In this document: positions 1 through 8,026 of the stretch, in pieces
How positions within the stretch are numbered: the first letter of the stretch is position 1
How the letters are laid out: each line of letters starts with the position of its first letter
Virus record (IMG/VR): IMGVR_UViG_3300046529_000425
Location: 1-21,529 of that record
Origin: a virus
Strand: one strand, 5' to 3'
DNA length: 21,529 bases
Position numbers and translations under genes: made by a program
The notes under the pieces: model-generated
Databases searched by the model: none
What the model saw: only the letters and a program-made list of their open reading frames with translations
What the model was told of the DNA's origin: nothing

Positions 1-2027
1 TTGCCCAACGTGTCCAGGACAATCGCAGAGCCGCCATAGGTCACATCAGACGGGTTGACCGCCTTGAGCGAAACCGTCGCATTGTAGGAATCTGCCGCTT
101 TCCAAGCGTGCAAAAATAAGGTATCGCTGTGGTTCGCCGGGACGGAAATGTCCTTCGCCGCCGCCACACTCGCCGCCGGATTGCCGATGCGGCTATCGAC
201 ATTCGGCCACCAGGCGATGACGGAATGCGCGCCAAAGATGGCGTTGGGATCTGTGACGTTGTTGTATTCAAGCGCCAGCCCGTCATCATCCATGACCGTT
301 TCGGCGGTTCGCACCATGCCGTGCAGATAGGCATTGTCACTATAGAGGCCGTAGCCGGTCGGGTTGAGGGCGGCATCAGCAATGCCATCCAAGCGCCCGA
401 TCTGCGTGCGAATCTGCGTGTTGCCCGCCGTGAAGGGGTCGGAGCCGCTCCATGTGCCAATGCGGAACCACGGCCCATTGGCATCGCCAAGCGTGGACAA
501 ATAGACGTAGCCCTGCCCGCTGACGCCATAGTCAATGGCCACGTTGCCCTTCTTGATGAGCGTGCTGAAGTCGCCGTGGCGCATGGTGAATGTCCAGCGT
601 TGGTAGCCGCGGCGATCGGCGTCTAGGCCCATATCGGTATAGGCCGTGACTTGGCCCCAGACCGAACCATAGGCAAACGTAGCGGCATTGTTGAGATAGC
701 GCAAGAGCACCCAATCGTTATTGCTAAAGAGCGCGCCGGTTAGGATCGGGCTATTCTCAAAGTAAACAGGAACCGTGCCGCCGATGGCCGCAGGCGTAGT
801 AAAGTCGTCGTGGACGATACCCATCGACTTGCCCCAGCGTTCCTCGCCGATGTCAATGCGAACGCCGTCGGCCACAAAGAGGCGCGTATGCAGCGAATCG
901 GATTTAATCGTGTTGATCGTTAGCTGGCGGTCGTTGGCCGAATTGATCAGTAGACCAAAGCCGGCAATCGGGATGTCGTCGAGGAAATCGGCGCTGCGGA
1001 AGCGTTTGGGCGAAGCTAGAATCAGATCGCCCGGCGTGCCGCTTGTCCCCAAATCCCAAGTTATATCGATGCCGGCATCGCTTGTAATCGTGCGATCTGC
1101 CGTGACAAAGGTCAGATTTGTATTAAACGTCGCCAGGGCGTTAAAGCGCGTCGGGTTGTTAAAGACGGCGTTGTTGTTAAAGGTTGTCGCTCCGCCAATC
1201 GTCAGCGTGTCCAAGCTGGTATCAACGGCGAAGGTTGTGCCGTCAATCGTCACCTGATGCGTGCTGGGCGTGACGACGAACATGCCGCCGCCAATCGTGA
1301 TGGCCCCGCTCGGATCGGTGCGGAGGATGGCCGCCGCTGAACCAGGATTGCTTGAGGGCGTTAGTAAGCCCAGCGTATTGGTCGCCGTGGCGCCGACAAG
1401 CTGGAAGGCGCTGCCGGTAACGAAATGATCGCCGCCAACGATGTCATGGTGTTGAGCGTGATGCTGATCGGGCGTGATACTGGAAGGGGCTAGATCGCCA
1501 TGCGAAGGGACGGCGTTAATCCATTGGCTGCTGCCGCTGTTGTAGATCAGGTAATTGAGATTGGCGACCGAGGAGAGCGTCACATCGGTCAGGGCGTTGA
1601 GGTTGCTTGCCCCCGCACCCCCTGCCGGCACGACGTTGACCCACTTGCTGGCGCTGGCGCTGTACTGTAAAGTGTTGCCGTCGGCCAGGCTGGTCAGTGA
1701 CACGTCAAAGAGGCCGGCCAGGGTATTGCTACCGGAGCCAGAGCCGCCGGCGAGCTGCTCCGCCTCCCGGATGACCAGATGCCCATACTCACGGCGCATC
1801 TTGACGCGCTGGTTGGCAACGGCGGCCACGCCAATACGATCAATGGCCGTGACTAAGCCCTCCGTCCCCTCGGATCCCTTCATGACATATTTGTAGCCGG
1901 GCTGCCCCGGTACGTCATAGAGCGTACCGCTGCCGTTGGGGCGGCCCAAGCGCCCGTATATCCAGTTGCGCTCCGATGACTTGGCCCATAAGGCGTCAAA
2001 GGCGTTGGCGATGGAAGATTCAATCAT
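1..2027 (-). CDS. Tail fibre-like / receptor-binding structural protein, C-terminus cut by window edge
   Basis: The frame is open from the ATG at 2027 to the left edge, 675 codons without a stop, so the gene is partial at its 3' end. Its start overlaps the previous stop as ATGA (2024-2027). Residues 1-90 form a distinct N-terminal module that could attach to the tail. Residues about 103-134 and 143-174 are two copies of a module containing DVSLTSLADGN...LQYSAS..KWVNVVP and DVTLSSVANLN...LIYNSG..QWINAVP, 40 residues apart. Such repeats are common in phage fibre shafts. The rest is rich in G, T, N, S and D with beta-strand-like stretches, as in fibre and adhesin proteins. Last position in the tail cluster, after a hub-like protein, fits a distal fibre. 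I recognise no enzymatic motif, and the receptor is unknown. The fibre role is inferred from composition, repeats and position. Confidence 0.72.
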   Translation of the reverse strand, partial: MIESSIANAFDALWAKSSERNWIYGRLGRPNGSGTLYDVPGQPGYKYVMKGSEGTEGLVTAIDRIGVAAVANQRVKMRREYGHLVIREAEQLAGGSGSGSNTLAGLFDVSLTSLADGNTLQYSASASKWVNVVPAGGAGASNLNALTDVTLSSVANLNYLIYNSGSSQWINAVPSHGDLAPSSITPDQHHAQHHDIVGGDHFVTGSAFQLVGATATNTLGLLTPSSNPGSAAAILRTDPSGAITIGGGMFVVTPSTHQVTIDGTTFAVDTSLDTLTIGGATTFNNNAVFNNPTRFNALATFNTNLTFVTADRTITSDAGIDITWDLGTSGTPGDLILASPKRFRSADFLDDIPIAGFGLLINSANDRQLTINTIKSDSLHTRLFVADGVRIDIGEERWGKSMGIVHDDFTTPAAIGGTVPVYFENSPILTGALFSNNDWVLLRYLNNAATFAYGSVWGQVTAYTDMGLDADRRGYQRWTFTMRHGDFSTLIKKGNVAIDYGVSGQGYVYLSTLGDANGPWFRIGTWSGSDPFTAGNTQIRTQIGRLDGIADAALNPTGYGLYSDNAYLHGMVRTAETVMDDDGLALEYNNVTDPNAIFGAHSVIAWWPNVDSRIGNPAASVAAAKDISVPANHSDTLFLHAWKAADSYNATVSLKAVNPSDVTYGGSAIVLDTLG
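1506..1721 (-). repeat. Two tandem ~30-residue shaft-type repeats within the fibre-like protein
   Basis: Residues 103-134 and 143-174 of the fibre-like protein align with each other. Each starts with L-x-x-L-x-D-V-[ST]-L-[ST]-S and ends with a [KQ]-W-[VI]-N-x-V-P motif. The start-to-start spacing is 40 residues. The shared ending is typical of structural repeats in phage fibres, where each copy adds a beta-rich segment to a trimeric shaft. Only two copies are seen. Confidence 0.6.
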
Positions 2028-4108
2028 GGGTGATCCCCCGGATTTAGCACAACCGTGACCGCCGGCAGCCCGCTCGTTTCCTCTTGCCATTGCAGCGTCG
2101 CCGTCGTGACTGTGCCGGTTAAGGTCACGTCATACTGAACCGCTATCTCCGTCACATTGCCGCGTAGCGTCGTGGTCGGCGGCGGCCCATAGAGGCGCGG
2201 CGTCGTGGGCGCAACGAAGCCGACATAGGCAAGCGTGGCGGGGTCAAGCAAATCCTGAATCAGTGGCCACGGGATCGTCAGGCTCACCGGCCCCTTGCGG
2301 TCATTGAGTTTGGCGTAGCGGTTGCCTTCGCAGAGGTTGAGGTCGGTTTGGGTTTCGGCATAGCGGCGTGAGGTTTCGATAAACTGTGCGCCCTGCCCCT
2401 CGCCGCCGCCCGGCAGCCCCGGCGCTATGCACTTGATTGACACGGCGCTCAAATGGTCGGCCACGACCGCCCACGTTATGAGCTTGCCCACTTTCGGCGG
2501 TCGCTCATCCTTGAAACTGACGCTTAGGTAGTAGTTCTCATTGAGATTGACGGTCGGGTCGACGCGGTCGGAGAGCGCCACCAAATTGGGGTCAGCCACC
2601 AAGAGCATTTGGCCGGCGCGGTTGCAGTTAAATTGATAGTCGGGTGTGACAATCGAGGCCATATCGGCGACTTGGCGGTAGAGCGTATCCTGGTCGCTTG
2701 ACATCGTGAGAAATTGAAAAAAGGCCAGGATGGCATCGCCCGGCAGCAGGAGGTCTGCGACCTCTAGCGCCGTCGAGTGCCAATACAGCAGATACCACGC
2801 ATAATAAAGCTGCGTCGGGTAGTCGGTCGTATACCAATCATGCGCCGCCCCTACATAAATGGCGCTATCCGGCGTTGGGCCGCTGCCTACGAGCGCAATC
2901 GTGACGGGATTGGTCGTGATGCTGGTCGAACCCATTTCACCGCCGGCCAAAACCGTGTTGAGCTTGCCGCCGCCAAAGTCCAAGACTACACCGTTGGGGA
3001 TCGGCGCCGTCAAGCTCTGCACGGGCAGATGGAAAAAGCCAATCGCCACATCGGCGGTCATTACCACCTTGACGGTGGAAGAGGCGAGCTGTTGCGTGAA
3101 GCCCGGTAATAGCTGCAAGCGCCCCACCACATCCACGCACGAAAGCACGCTGTCCCGCAGCGTGCCGGTCGCCTGGGCGCTCGTATCGTTCTGGTCTGAC
3201 TGATGCCAGCCGACAAAGATCATGCGTGACTTTTCGGCATTGACAGAGGCCGCCACATCTTCCCAAATCATCACCAATGTGCCGTCCGGGTAGGTTGCAC
3301 GCGGCAAGGCGATTAGCGTCTTGATGCCTATCTCCTGCCCCCCGGGCGTGATGCGATGGCTTGTGATTTGATGCGGTATGCATACGTCCGCGGCCGGGTC
3401 ACGCGCAAAGACCGGCGTGACGGCTGTGTGGCTCTTGCCGTCCACGTTGGTCACGGTCAAGCGCACCCAGCGAAAGCCCGCCGGGAAGGTCACGGTGATG
3501 TCGGCGCTGGTGCTGGTGCCGACCGTGATCGTGCCGTCCACTACGTCCCACAGATAGCTCGTTACCGTACTGACCGGCGTCACTGTCGATTTACGCAATT
3601 GGAAACTAACATCGGCGTCCCAGGAATGGGTGATGCGAAGGCTCACGGGGTCAATCGTGGCGGCAAAGCCAGGCCCGGCATTGGCGACCGGCGGCGCGCT
3701 CTCGACATTGCCCGTCGGCAGAGCGTAGCCGTCTTTGCGTATGGTGGTGGTCGTGCCGCTGGTTTGGATGCTCGGAATCTTGGCCCACACGCGGTAATCG
3801 TCCAGCACTTCGATATACGTTCCCGCCGCCAAGTTAACCTCGCCGTCGTGCGTGCCTTGCGAGCTGGCGCCAAAGAAGATCGATCCCGTGGTCGAGCTGC
3901 CGGCGTTGACCGGCTGGTTGATGCGCTGGCGCCCACAGTCATCTAGCCCAGCGGCGCTGCCAAAACGTACCGTCATGCCGGTATGCACGGCTGAGGCGCT
4001 GCCCACGGTCAAGGTGTCATAGTTGACAACGTTCATTGGGTACGGCACCGGCAGGGAGGCCACGCGCGCCCGAAAGACGACGCGCGGCGAAAGCAGAAAG
4101 ACGTTCAT
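2024..4108 (-). CDS. Large tail/baseplate hub-like protein with a PKD-like domain
   Basis: This 694-residue protein overlaps both neighbours by ATGA (2024-2027 and 4105-4108), so the three are translationally coupled. Residues about 138-236 look like a PKD/Ig-like domain: it opens with APPVANAG, has a central SYLWDVVDG strand, and closes with WVRLTVTNVDGKS. The C-terminal half (about 465-694) has features of tail hub or Tal-like proteins: a region with QFNCNRAGQMLLVADPN, then RYAKLNDRKGPVSLTIPWPL and a conserved-looking end on metal-free beta structure. The gene lies between the tape measure region and the fibre-like gene, where the hub or tail tip proteins of siphoviruses usually lie. PKD domains in tail proteins are generally thought to mediate reversible contact with host-surface glycans. 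The hub assignment is inference; the PKD call is from visible motifs. Confidence 0.6.
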   Translation of the reverse strand: MNVFLLSPRVVFRARVASLPVPYPMNVVNYDTLTVGSASAVHTGMTVRFGSAAGLDDCGRQRINQPVNAGSSTTGSIFFGASSQGTHDGEVNLAAGTYIEVLDDYRVWAKIPSIQTSGTTTTIRKDGYALPTGNVESAPPVANAGPGFAATIDPVSLRITHSWDADVSFQLRKSTVTPVSTVTSYLWDVVDGTITVGTSTSADITVTFPAGFRWVRLTVTNVDGKSHTAVTPVFARDPAADVCIPHQITSHRITPGGQEIGIKTLIALPRATYPDGTLVMIWEDVAASVNAEKSRMIFVGWHQSDQNDTSAQATGTLRDSVLSCVDVVGRLQLLPGFTQQLASSTVKVVMTADVAIGFFHLPVQSLTAPIPNGVVLDFGGGKLNTVLAGGEMGSTSITTNPVTIALVGSGPTPDSAIYVGAAHDWYTTDYPTQLYYAWYLLYWHSTALEVADLLLPGDAILAFFQFLTMSSDQDTLYRQVADMASIVTPDYQFNCNRAGQMLLVADPNLVALSDRVDPTVNLNENYYLSVSFKDERPPKVGKLITWAVVADHLSAVSIKCIAPGLPGGGEGQGAQFIETSRRYAETQTDLNLCEGNRYAKLNDRKGPVSLTIPWPLIQDLLDPATLAYVGFVAPTTPRLYGPPPTTTLRGNVTEIAVQYDVTLTGTVTTATLQWQEETSGLPAVTVVLNPGDHP

Positions 4109-4500
4109 GCGGAGGGAACCAAATCACGTACCAAAACGGTGAGGTTGCGAACACGAAAATCTTGCCAGGAGGCGACCGGCGCAATCGCATGGCCGTTATA
4201 ACGATTGTAGGTATAGGTGGCGTCCCGGCAATAGACCGTCACCGGCAGCATCAACGCGCCGTTGAAAGTGGGCGTCGGCCCGCTGGCGAAACCTAGCGTG
4301 ACCATGACCGCATTAAAGGCTTTCTGCGATAGTACCGGCCACACTAACTCGACATACAGCCCCTGGTCGATCACGGCGCCGTTCTGGCTCACATCCCGCC
4401 GCGTGGCCTTGATGCCTGGGCTTTGGCATTGCGGCGCAAAGCTCACCAGCGACCCCAGCGGCGTATCCCAAGCCGGGTAAACCTTATATTGGCTTGCCAT
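4105..4500 (-). CDS. Small tail protein of unknown family (possible distal tail component)
   Basis: A 131-residue protein directly downstream of the tape measure gene. Its ATG at 4500 overlaps the upstream TAA as TAATG, and a perfect GGAGG at 4506-4510 lies 5 nt upstream, which fixes the start. It overlaps the next gene by ATGA. The sequence is beta-rich with many aromatic residues and has no signal peptide or membrane segment. I do not recognise a family. The position right after the tape measure is where siphoviruses place the distal tail (Dit-like) protein that forms the tail-tip ring, so that role is possible but based on synteny only. Confidence 0.6.
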   Translation of the reverse strand: MASQYKVYPAWDTPLGSLVSFAPQCQSPGIKATRRDVSQNGAVIDQGLYVELVWPVLSQKAFNAVMVTLGFASGPTPTFNGALMLPVTVYCRDATYTYNRYNGHAIAPVASWQDFRVRNLTVLVRDLVPSA

Positions 4501-6998
4501 TACAACCTCCCCGCTGCCGTCTGCACGACGCTTAGAATGCGCTGGTCGATGATGCTGGCCAATGCCTCGACCGATTGCCCCGGCGCGCCATAGACTTGCA
4601 CGGCGCCCTGAGCGAAGGTCACGCTGAGGCTACGCCCGCCGCCGGCAGCGGGTAGGGTTGTCGTGCTAACGAGCGCCGCGCCGCCCAGCGAGCTTATTGA
4701 CGCCGGAACGACCACATCCGCCGGCGCTTTGCCAATCAGGTCATTGATGTCCTTCGTAATCTCGCCCAGCTTCGTATTAAAGCCGGTGATGGCCGTTTGC
4801 AGTGTGCCAATATCGGCCCCAGGTTGTAAGAGTTGCGCCGTCATTTGGATGATTTGTGCATCTAAAAAGGCTTTGAGTTCCTGGTCGTAAAAGAGCTTAT
4901 GTTGCCGTAACGCCTCAGCATCATGGTCGGCTTGCGCCTTATCAATCGCCTGATTGCTGTCGCCCAACTGCTTCATTTGCTTATTATGTTCCTGATCCAG
5001 TTGGTCGCGTTCAGCTTTGGCGTGGTCGATGATTTGGCCGACGCGCGCATTATGCTCGGTGTCAAACTGCGTCATCTCCTCGGTGTGATGGTTCGCCATC
5101 TGCGTCATGCGGTCGGATTGGTCGGCATCCTCACGCTGCTTTTGCAAGGTGAAGGCGGCATCCATATCGGTCAGGCGCTGGGCGTCGGCGTCGTGGGCAT
5201 CGCTGAGCTGCTGGGCATAGGCGGCGTTGGCGTCGTCAATGCGCTGCTGGAGCGCCGCCTTTTCATCGGCGACCTGGTGGTCGTGGGCCTCCTGCGCCTG
5301 GCTGATGGACTTCTCAAGTGACGCTTGCTCATCCTTGACCTTTTGGTCATAGGCGTTGTTAACGTTATCAATCGACTGTTGCAGTTTGTCGTTTTCGGCG
5401 CTGATGGCTTCGCTGTGGCTCTTGGCGGCGCTGTCCTGCTCCTGGGCATAGCGGCGCTGCTCCATGAAGAGGGCGCGGCCATCGGCCTGGGCGGTTGCGT
5501 CGAAAATGGCGTTGCTGTGGCTGAGCGCCGCTTGCTCCCGCTGGTCGTCGTAATTCTTCTCAATCTGGAGTAGGCGGTCGGCGCTATCCTTGCGGTCTTG
5601 CTCGATCGTCTTGTCACGGTCAGTCGCAAAGCCGCCGAGGCGGTCGGCGCTATTGGCGCGCTGGTCGGCAATCGTGCGGTTGAGGTCATCATTGAGCTTG
5701 CCGATACGCTGGGCGCTGTCGCGCTGCATGGTGGCGATTTGCTCGGCCTGGTCACGCGCCATGAGGGCGTCACGCTGCTGGGCGGCGCGCTGAATGTCGC
5801 TGATGGCGCGCTCGTAATCCTCCTGTTGGCGCATCCGCTGTTTGGCAAAGCTGGCGGCGCTTTCGGTCACTTGCTCCTGATAGTTGCGCTCGGAGTCGGC
5901 GCGCTGCTGTTCGTAGCGGGTGGTTTCGTCGTTGAGCGATTGGCCGAGCTTGGTTTCGAGGTCTTGGCGCTTTGCCCACCAGTCGGAGATTGCCGTTTGC
6001 TGGTCAGTGGTGGGGCCAGTGTCAACCGGCGTTGATGTCCCGCCCCCACCGTGCCGAGCCTGATCGGATGCGGCTCGATCCTGGACAAAACGATCCGTTT
6101 GCAGCGATGGCAACTGGCGGTTGATGACGCCCACCACCTGACCCATTTCAAAAAGAAAATCCAAAGTCTTTTGTAGATCGTCATTGGCTCGTTTGAGCCA
6201 ATTGGACATTGCCAACGACACAAAATCAACCGCCGGCGCTAAGTCCTGGCTCAAGGTCAAAGCGGTATTCTTGGAGGTCTTTTGTAATTGCTCAAGCCCC
6301 GTTACGGCTCCTACGGTACTCTTGGCGAGGCCGCCAAACTTCGCTTGTGCCTCATCCAAAACGGCGTTCTGATAGGCTTGTGCTTGCGTGAGGTTGCTAT
6401 CGGCTTGCATCAGTTCATCGGTACGCGCCTTGACGTTGGCCGATTCTAGGCCAAGCTCACGCAAGGCTTGGCTGCGTTGCGTCGTGATCGCCGCCTGCAA
6501 TTGGCCCTCGACCGCCGCCTGTGATCCGCCGCCAAAACCGGCCAGGGAGATGCCACGGGCGGCGCTGGCAAACTTGCTTAGTTCGCTGGTGCTGTCGGCA
6601 AAACCCAAGCTAATATCTTTGGTGACATTGGCGAGCGCCGTCGCCTTATCCACAGCGCCGCCGGTCGCCTTATCATAAGCGTCCAACAGATCATTGAGTT
6701 TGGATTGCGAACCAGCAAGCGCCTCGGCAGCTACTGTCTGACGGGCGAAGGCGGTCGCCATCTGATCCGCCGCCACCGCCGCCTCGGTCAATTGCTTGAT
6801 GCCAAGACCGATACCAAACACGCGCGCTAGTTGTCCTAGACTGTCGCCGGCCTTTGTCGTGGACGCGCCGACCGATGCCATTTGTTGCTGCGTCTGCTGG
6901 CTAAAGGCGGCCACTTGCGCGGCGGCTTGGTCTAGCTGCGTCTCGATTGTGATAACGCCAATTGCTTGGCCTGCTGAGGTTCCCCCACCATCGGGCAT
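4500..6998 (-). CDS. Tail tape measure protein
   Basis: At 832 residues this is the largest complete protein of the window. Residues 1-250 are Ala/Gln/Ser-rich with a helical N-terminus and a small hydrophobic glycine-rich patch near 58-70 (VFGIGLGIKQL), as in tape measure proteins. Residues about 338-715 form a long coiled coil rich in D, E, Q, R and A. Within it, about 13 units of 22 residues follow one another, with hydrophobic residues spaced 3-4-4 (hendecads). The C-terminal about 100 residues are Gly/Ala/Thr/Val-rich. In tailed phages this protein spans the tail tube lumen and sets tail length. With the rule of thumb of about 0.15 nm per residue, a tail near 125 nm would be expected. 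The ATG at 6998 follows GAGG with suitable spacing. Location downstream of tail tube and chaperone genes supports the call, although a plus-strand gene separates them. Confidence 0.85.
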   Translation of the reverse strand: MPDGGGTSAGQAIGVITIETQLDQAAAQVAAFSQQTQQQMASVGASTTKAGDSLGQLARVFGIGLGIKQLTEAAVAADQMATAFARQTVAAEALAGSQSKLNDLLDAYDKATGGAVDKATALANVTKDISLGFADSTSELSKFASAARGISLAGFGGGSQAAVEGQLQAAITTQRSQALRELGLESANVKARTDELMQADSNLTQAQAYQNAVLDEAQAKFGGLAKSTVGAVTGLEQLQKTSKNTALTLSQDLAPAVDFVSLAMSNWLKRANDDLQKTLDFLFEMGQVVGVINRQLPSLQTDRFVQDRAASDQARHGGGGTSTPVDTGPTTDQQTAISDWWAKRQDLETKLGQSLNDETTRYEQQRADSERNYQEQVTESAASFAKQRMRQQEDYERAISDIQRAAQQRDALMARDQAEQIATMQRDSAQRIGKLNDDLNRTIADQRANSADRLGGFATDRDKTIEQDRKDSADRLLQIEKNYDDQREQAALSHSNAIFDATAQADGRALFMEQRRYAQEQDSAAKSHSEAISAENDKLQQSIDNVNNAYDQKVKDEQASLEKSISQAQEAHDHQVADEKAALQQRIDDANAAYAQQLSDAHDADAQRLTDMDAAFTLQKQREDADQSDRMTQMANHHTEEMTQFDTEHNARVGQIIDHAKAERDQLDQEHNKQMKQLGDSNQAIDKAQADHDAEALRQHKLFYDQELKAFLDAQIIQMTAQLLQPGADIGTLQTAITGFNTKLGEITKDINDLIGKAPADVVVPASISSLGGAALVSTTTLPAAGGGRSLSVTFAQGAVQVYGAPGQSVEALASIIDQRILSVVQTAAGRL
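4914..5774 (-). repeat. 22-residue (66-bp) hendecad repeat array in the tape measure coiled coil
   Basis: Residues about 409-695 divide into consecutive 22-residue units. Seven successive units at 542-695 begin SIDNV, SISQA, RIDDA, RLTDM, RMTQM, RVGQI and QMKQL. Earlier units begin RIGKL, RLGGF and RLLQI. Hydrophobic or Ala residues recur at positions 2, 5, 9, 13, 16 and 20, a 3-4-4 spacing diagnostic of hendecads. One 23-residue unit near 519-541 shifts the register by one. Confidence 0.75.
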
Positions 6999-7061
6999 AA
7001 ATTCCTCAATCTGTAAGATAGCTGAAAGTATGGCAAGCCAAAGTGCGTGCTATGATTCGAC

Positions 7062-7146
7062 TTGCTTAGGATGCAAAATTGACGGACAGACGATAATTTT
7101 ATAAGGTTTTTTGGCCTTCTTTCGCCGCGTTTAGCATCCTAAGCAA
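7062..7146. repeat. 13-bp perfect inverted repeat flanking the cargo-gene promoter region
   Basis: TTGCTTAGGATGC at 7062-7074 is repeated in perfect inverse orientation at 7134-7146, with 59 bp between the arms. The candidate promoter of the 7202 gene sits between them. The right arm lies inside the loop of a second inverted repeat (7114-7173), so the two are interleaved. Possible roles are paired operator sites that bend or loop DNA, or the left-over ends of an insertion. The function is not known. Confidence 0.7.
7079..7105 (+). promoter_or_regulatory. Candidate sigma70-type promoter for the plus-strand cargo gene
   Basis: A -35-like TTGACG (7079-7084) is followed after 15 bp by a -10-like TATAAG (7100-7105). 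The spacer is short by 2 bp, which lowers confidence. Transcription would start near 7111, just before the inverted repeat at 7114-7173, leaving a leader of about 90 nt before the GTG at 7202. A separate promoter is expected because the gene runs opposite to all surrounding structural genes. Confidence 0.35.
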
Positions 7147-7180
7147 ATGTCTACGCCGCCGGCGAAAGAAGGCTGTTTTT
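7114..7180 (+). terminator. 14-bp perfect hairpin with T-tract in the leader of the cargo gene (attenuator-like)
   Basis: GCCTTCTTTCGCCG (7114-7127) pairs perfectly with 7160-7173. The right arm is followed by TG and TTTTT (7176-7180), so in plus-strand RNA it has the form of an intrinsic terminator, though its 32-nt loop is long. It lies between the candidate promoter and the GTG start, which suggests attenuation or 5' protection of the mRNA rather than plain gene-end termination. On the minus strand no T-tract follows the stem, so it should not stop the late operon. Confidence 0.5.
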
Positions 7181-7201
7181 ATTTCAATAAGGAATTTATA
7201 A

Positions 7202-8026
7202 GTGAATCGCAAGTTGAATCAAGTCTCTTTGGAGCCTTATGGCTTTAAGGAATCGCAACCAGTACAGCGGCAATCTCGGCTATCACGCAATCTCTTGACG
7301 TATCTCGCCCTCGCTGTGGTCGTCGTCGCCGTGGGTTGCCTCTATTGGGCTTTCCCGCCTTCGCTACAGAACGTCGCCTCATCTCCCGCCAACAACGATC
7401 CCATGTATGTCGCCCGCCGCAATGCTATTGTGCCTGCACCATCGGTTAGCCATGCCTCGACTTACCACGATGTTGTCTACAAAGTAGCTACCAATCGCAC
7501 CGATTATGGCAGCTGGCATTGCTTTAACTTTGATGCAACCTACGAAATGCCAAGTGGCACGGCTCAACGCCCTGCGGCTATTTGCGATGGTGATCGAAGT
7601 GCTATCGTCGATCATCGCACGGCCAATCTTGGTGACTCTGTTTACCTGTCCGTTCAAAATGATGAGTATTACGCGGTCATCTCATGTGAAATCTGGATTG
7701 ACGGCGCCCTCGCATTCCAAACATACTCAGAAGGCCAGTACAAGATCGCGAGTTGTAGCGGTAGCGTTGATGAGTCAAACGCGAAGGATGACTTTCAGCC
7801 GACTCCAGTTCCCACGCCGCGCCCATCCTTTGCAGCTCAGACTAGCAGCGTAGCGACCGCCTATCGAAAGCCAACTACGGATTCCAGCCTCATATTTATT
7901 AACGACACGTCGATTCGAGTAGTGGGCCGTAGTGCGGATAACCAATGGATTCAGCTAGATAATGGCTATTGGATTGAGCGCACGGAAATCTTCTCCGAAT
8001 TGCCGGCTTTGCCCATTACGAATTAG
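7202..8026 (+). CDS. Membrane-anchored MmpS-like / SH3-domain protein (phage cargo gene)
   Basis: This 274-residue protein is encoded against the direction of the tail genes. A basic N-terminus of about 30 residues is followed by one membrane segment (31-51), so the rest should be outside the cytoplasm. Residues about 90-187 resemble the MmpS-like domain: VVYKV at the start, GDSVYLSVQN in the middle, then a CEIWIDGAL...Y-x-IASCSG end with the family's paired cysteines (C162, C185). A PTPVPTPRPS linker (200-209) leads to a C-terminal bacterial SH3-like domain (about 214-264, ending DNGYWIERTEI). The GTG at 7202 follows AAGGA. The stop overlaps the convergent minus-strand stop by 4 bp (8023-8026). 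The region looks less G+C-rich than its neighbours. Its independent promoter, opposite strand and host-type domains mark it as a moron, likely acting on the host envelope in the infected or lysogenic cell. Its exact function is unknown. Confidence 0.75.
   Translation: MNRKLNQVSLEPYGFKESQPVQRQSRLSRNLLTYLALAVVVVAVGCLYWAFPPSLQNVASSPANNDPMYVARRNAIVPAPSVSHASTYHDVVYKVATNRTDYGSWHCFNFDATYEMPSGTAQRPAAICDGDRSAIVDHRTANLGDSVYLSVQNDEYYAVISCEIWIDGALAFQTYSEGQYKIASCSGSVDESNAKDDFQPTPVPTPRPSFAAQTSSVATAYRKPTTDSSLIFINDTSIRVVGRSADNQWIQLDNGYWIERTEIFSELPALPITN

Noticed and set aside
3356-3946. Long plus-strand frame (196 codons) antisense to the PKD-containing tail protein
   Set aside because: It lies fully opposite a well-supported gene, is Arg/Gly/Asp-rich in the manner of shadow frames in G+C-rich DNA, has no ribosome binding site and shows no recognisable domain.
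5171-5848. 225-codon minus-strand frame inside the tape measure gene
   Set aside because: Its sequence is Ser/Thr/Pro/Arg-rich low complexity produced by reading the hendecad repeats in another frame; the tape measure frame explains the region.
7114-7173. The 14-bp hairpin as a terminator of the leftward late operon
   Set aside because: On the minus strand the stem is followed by CCAAAAAACC without a T-run, so it should not stop leftward transcription.
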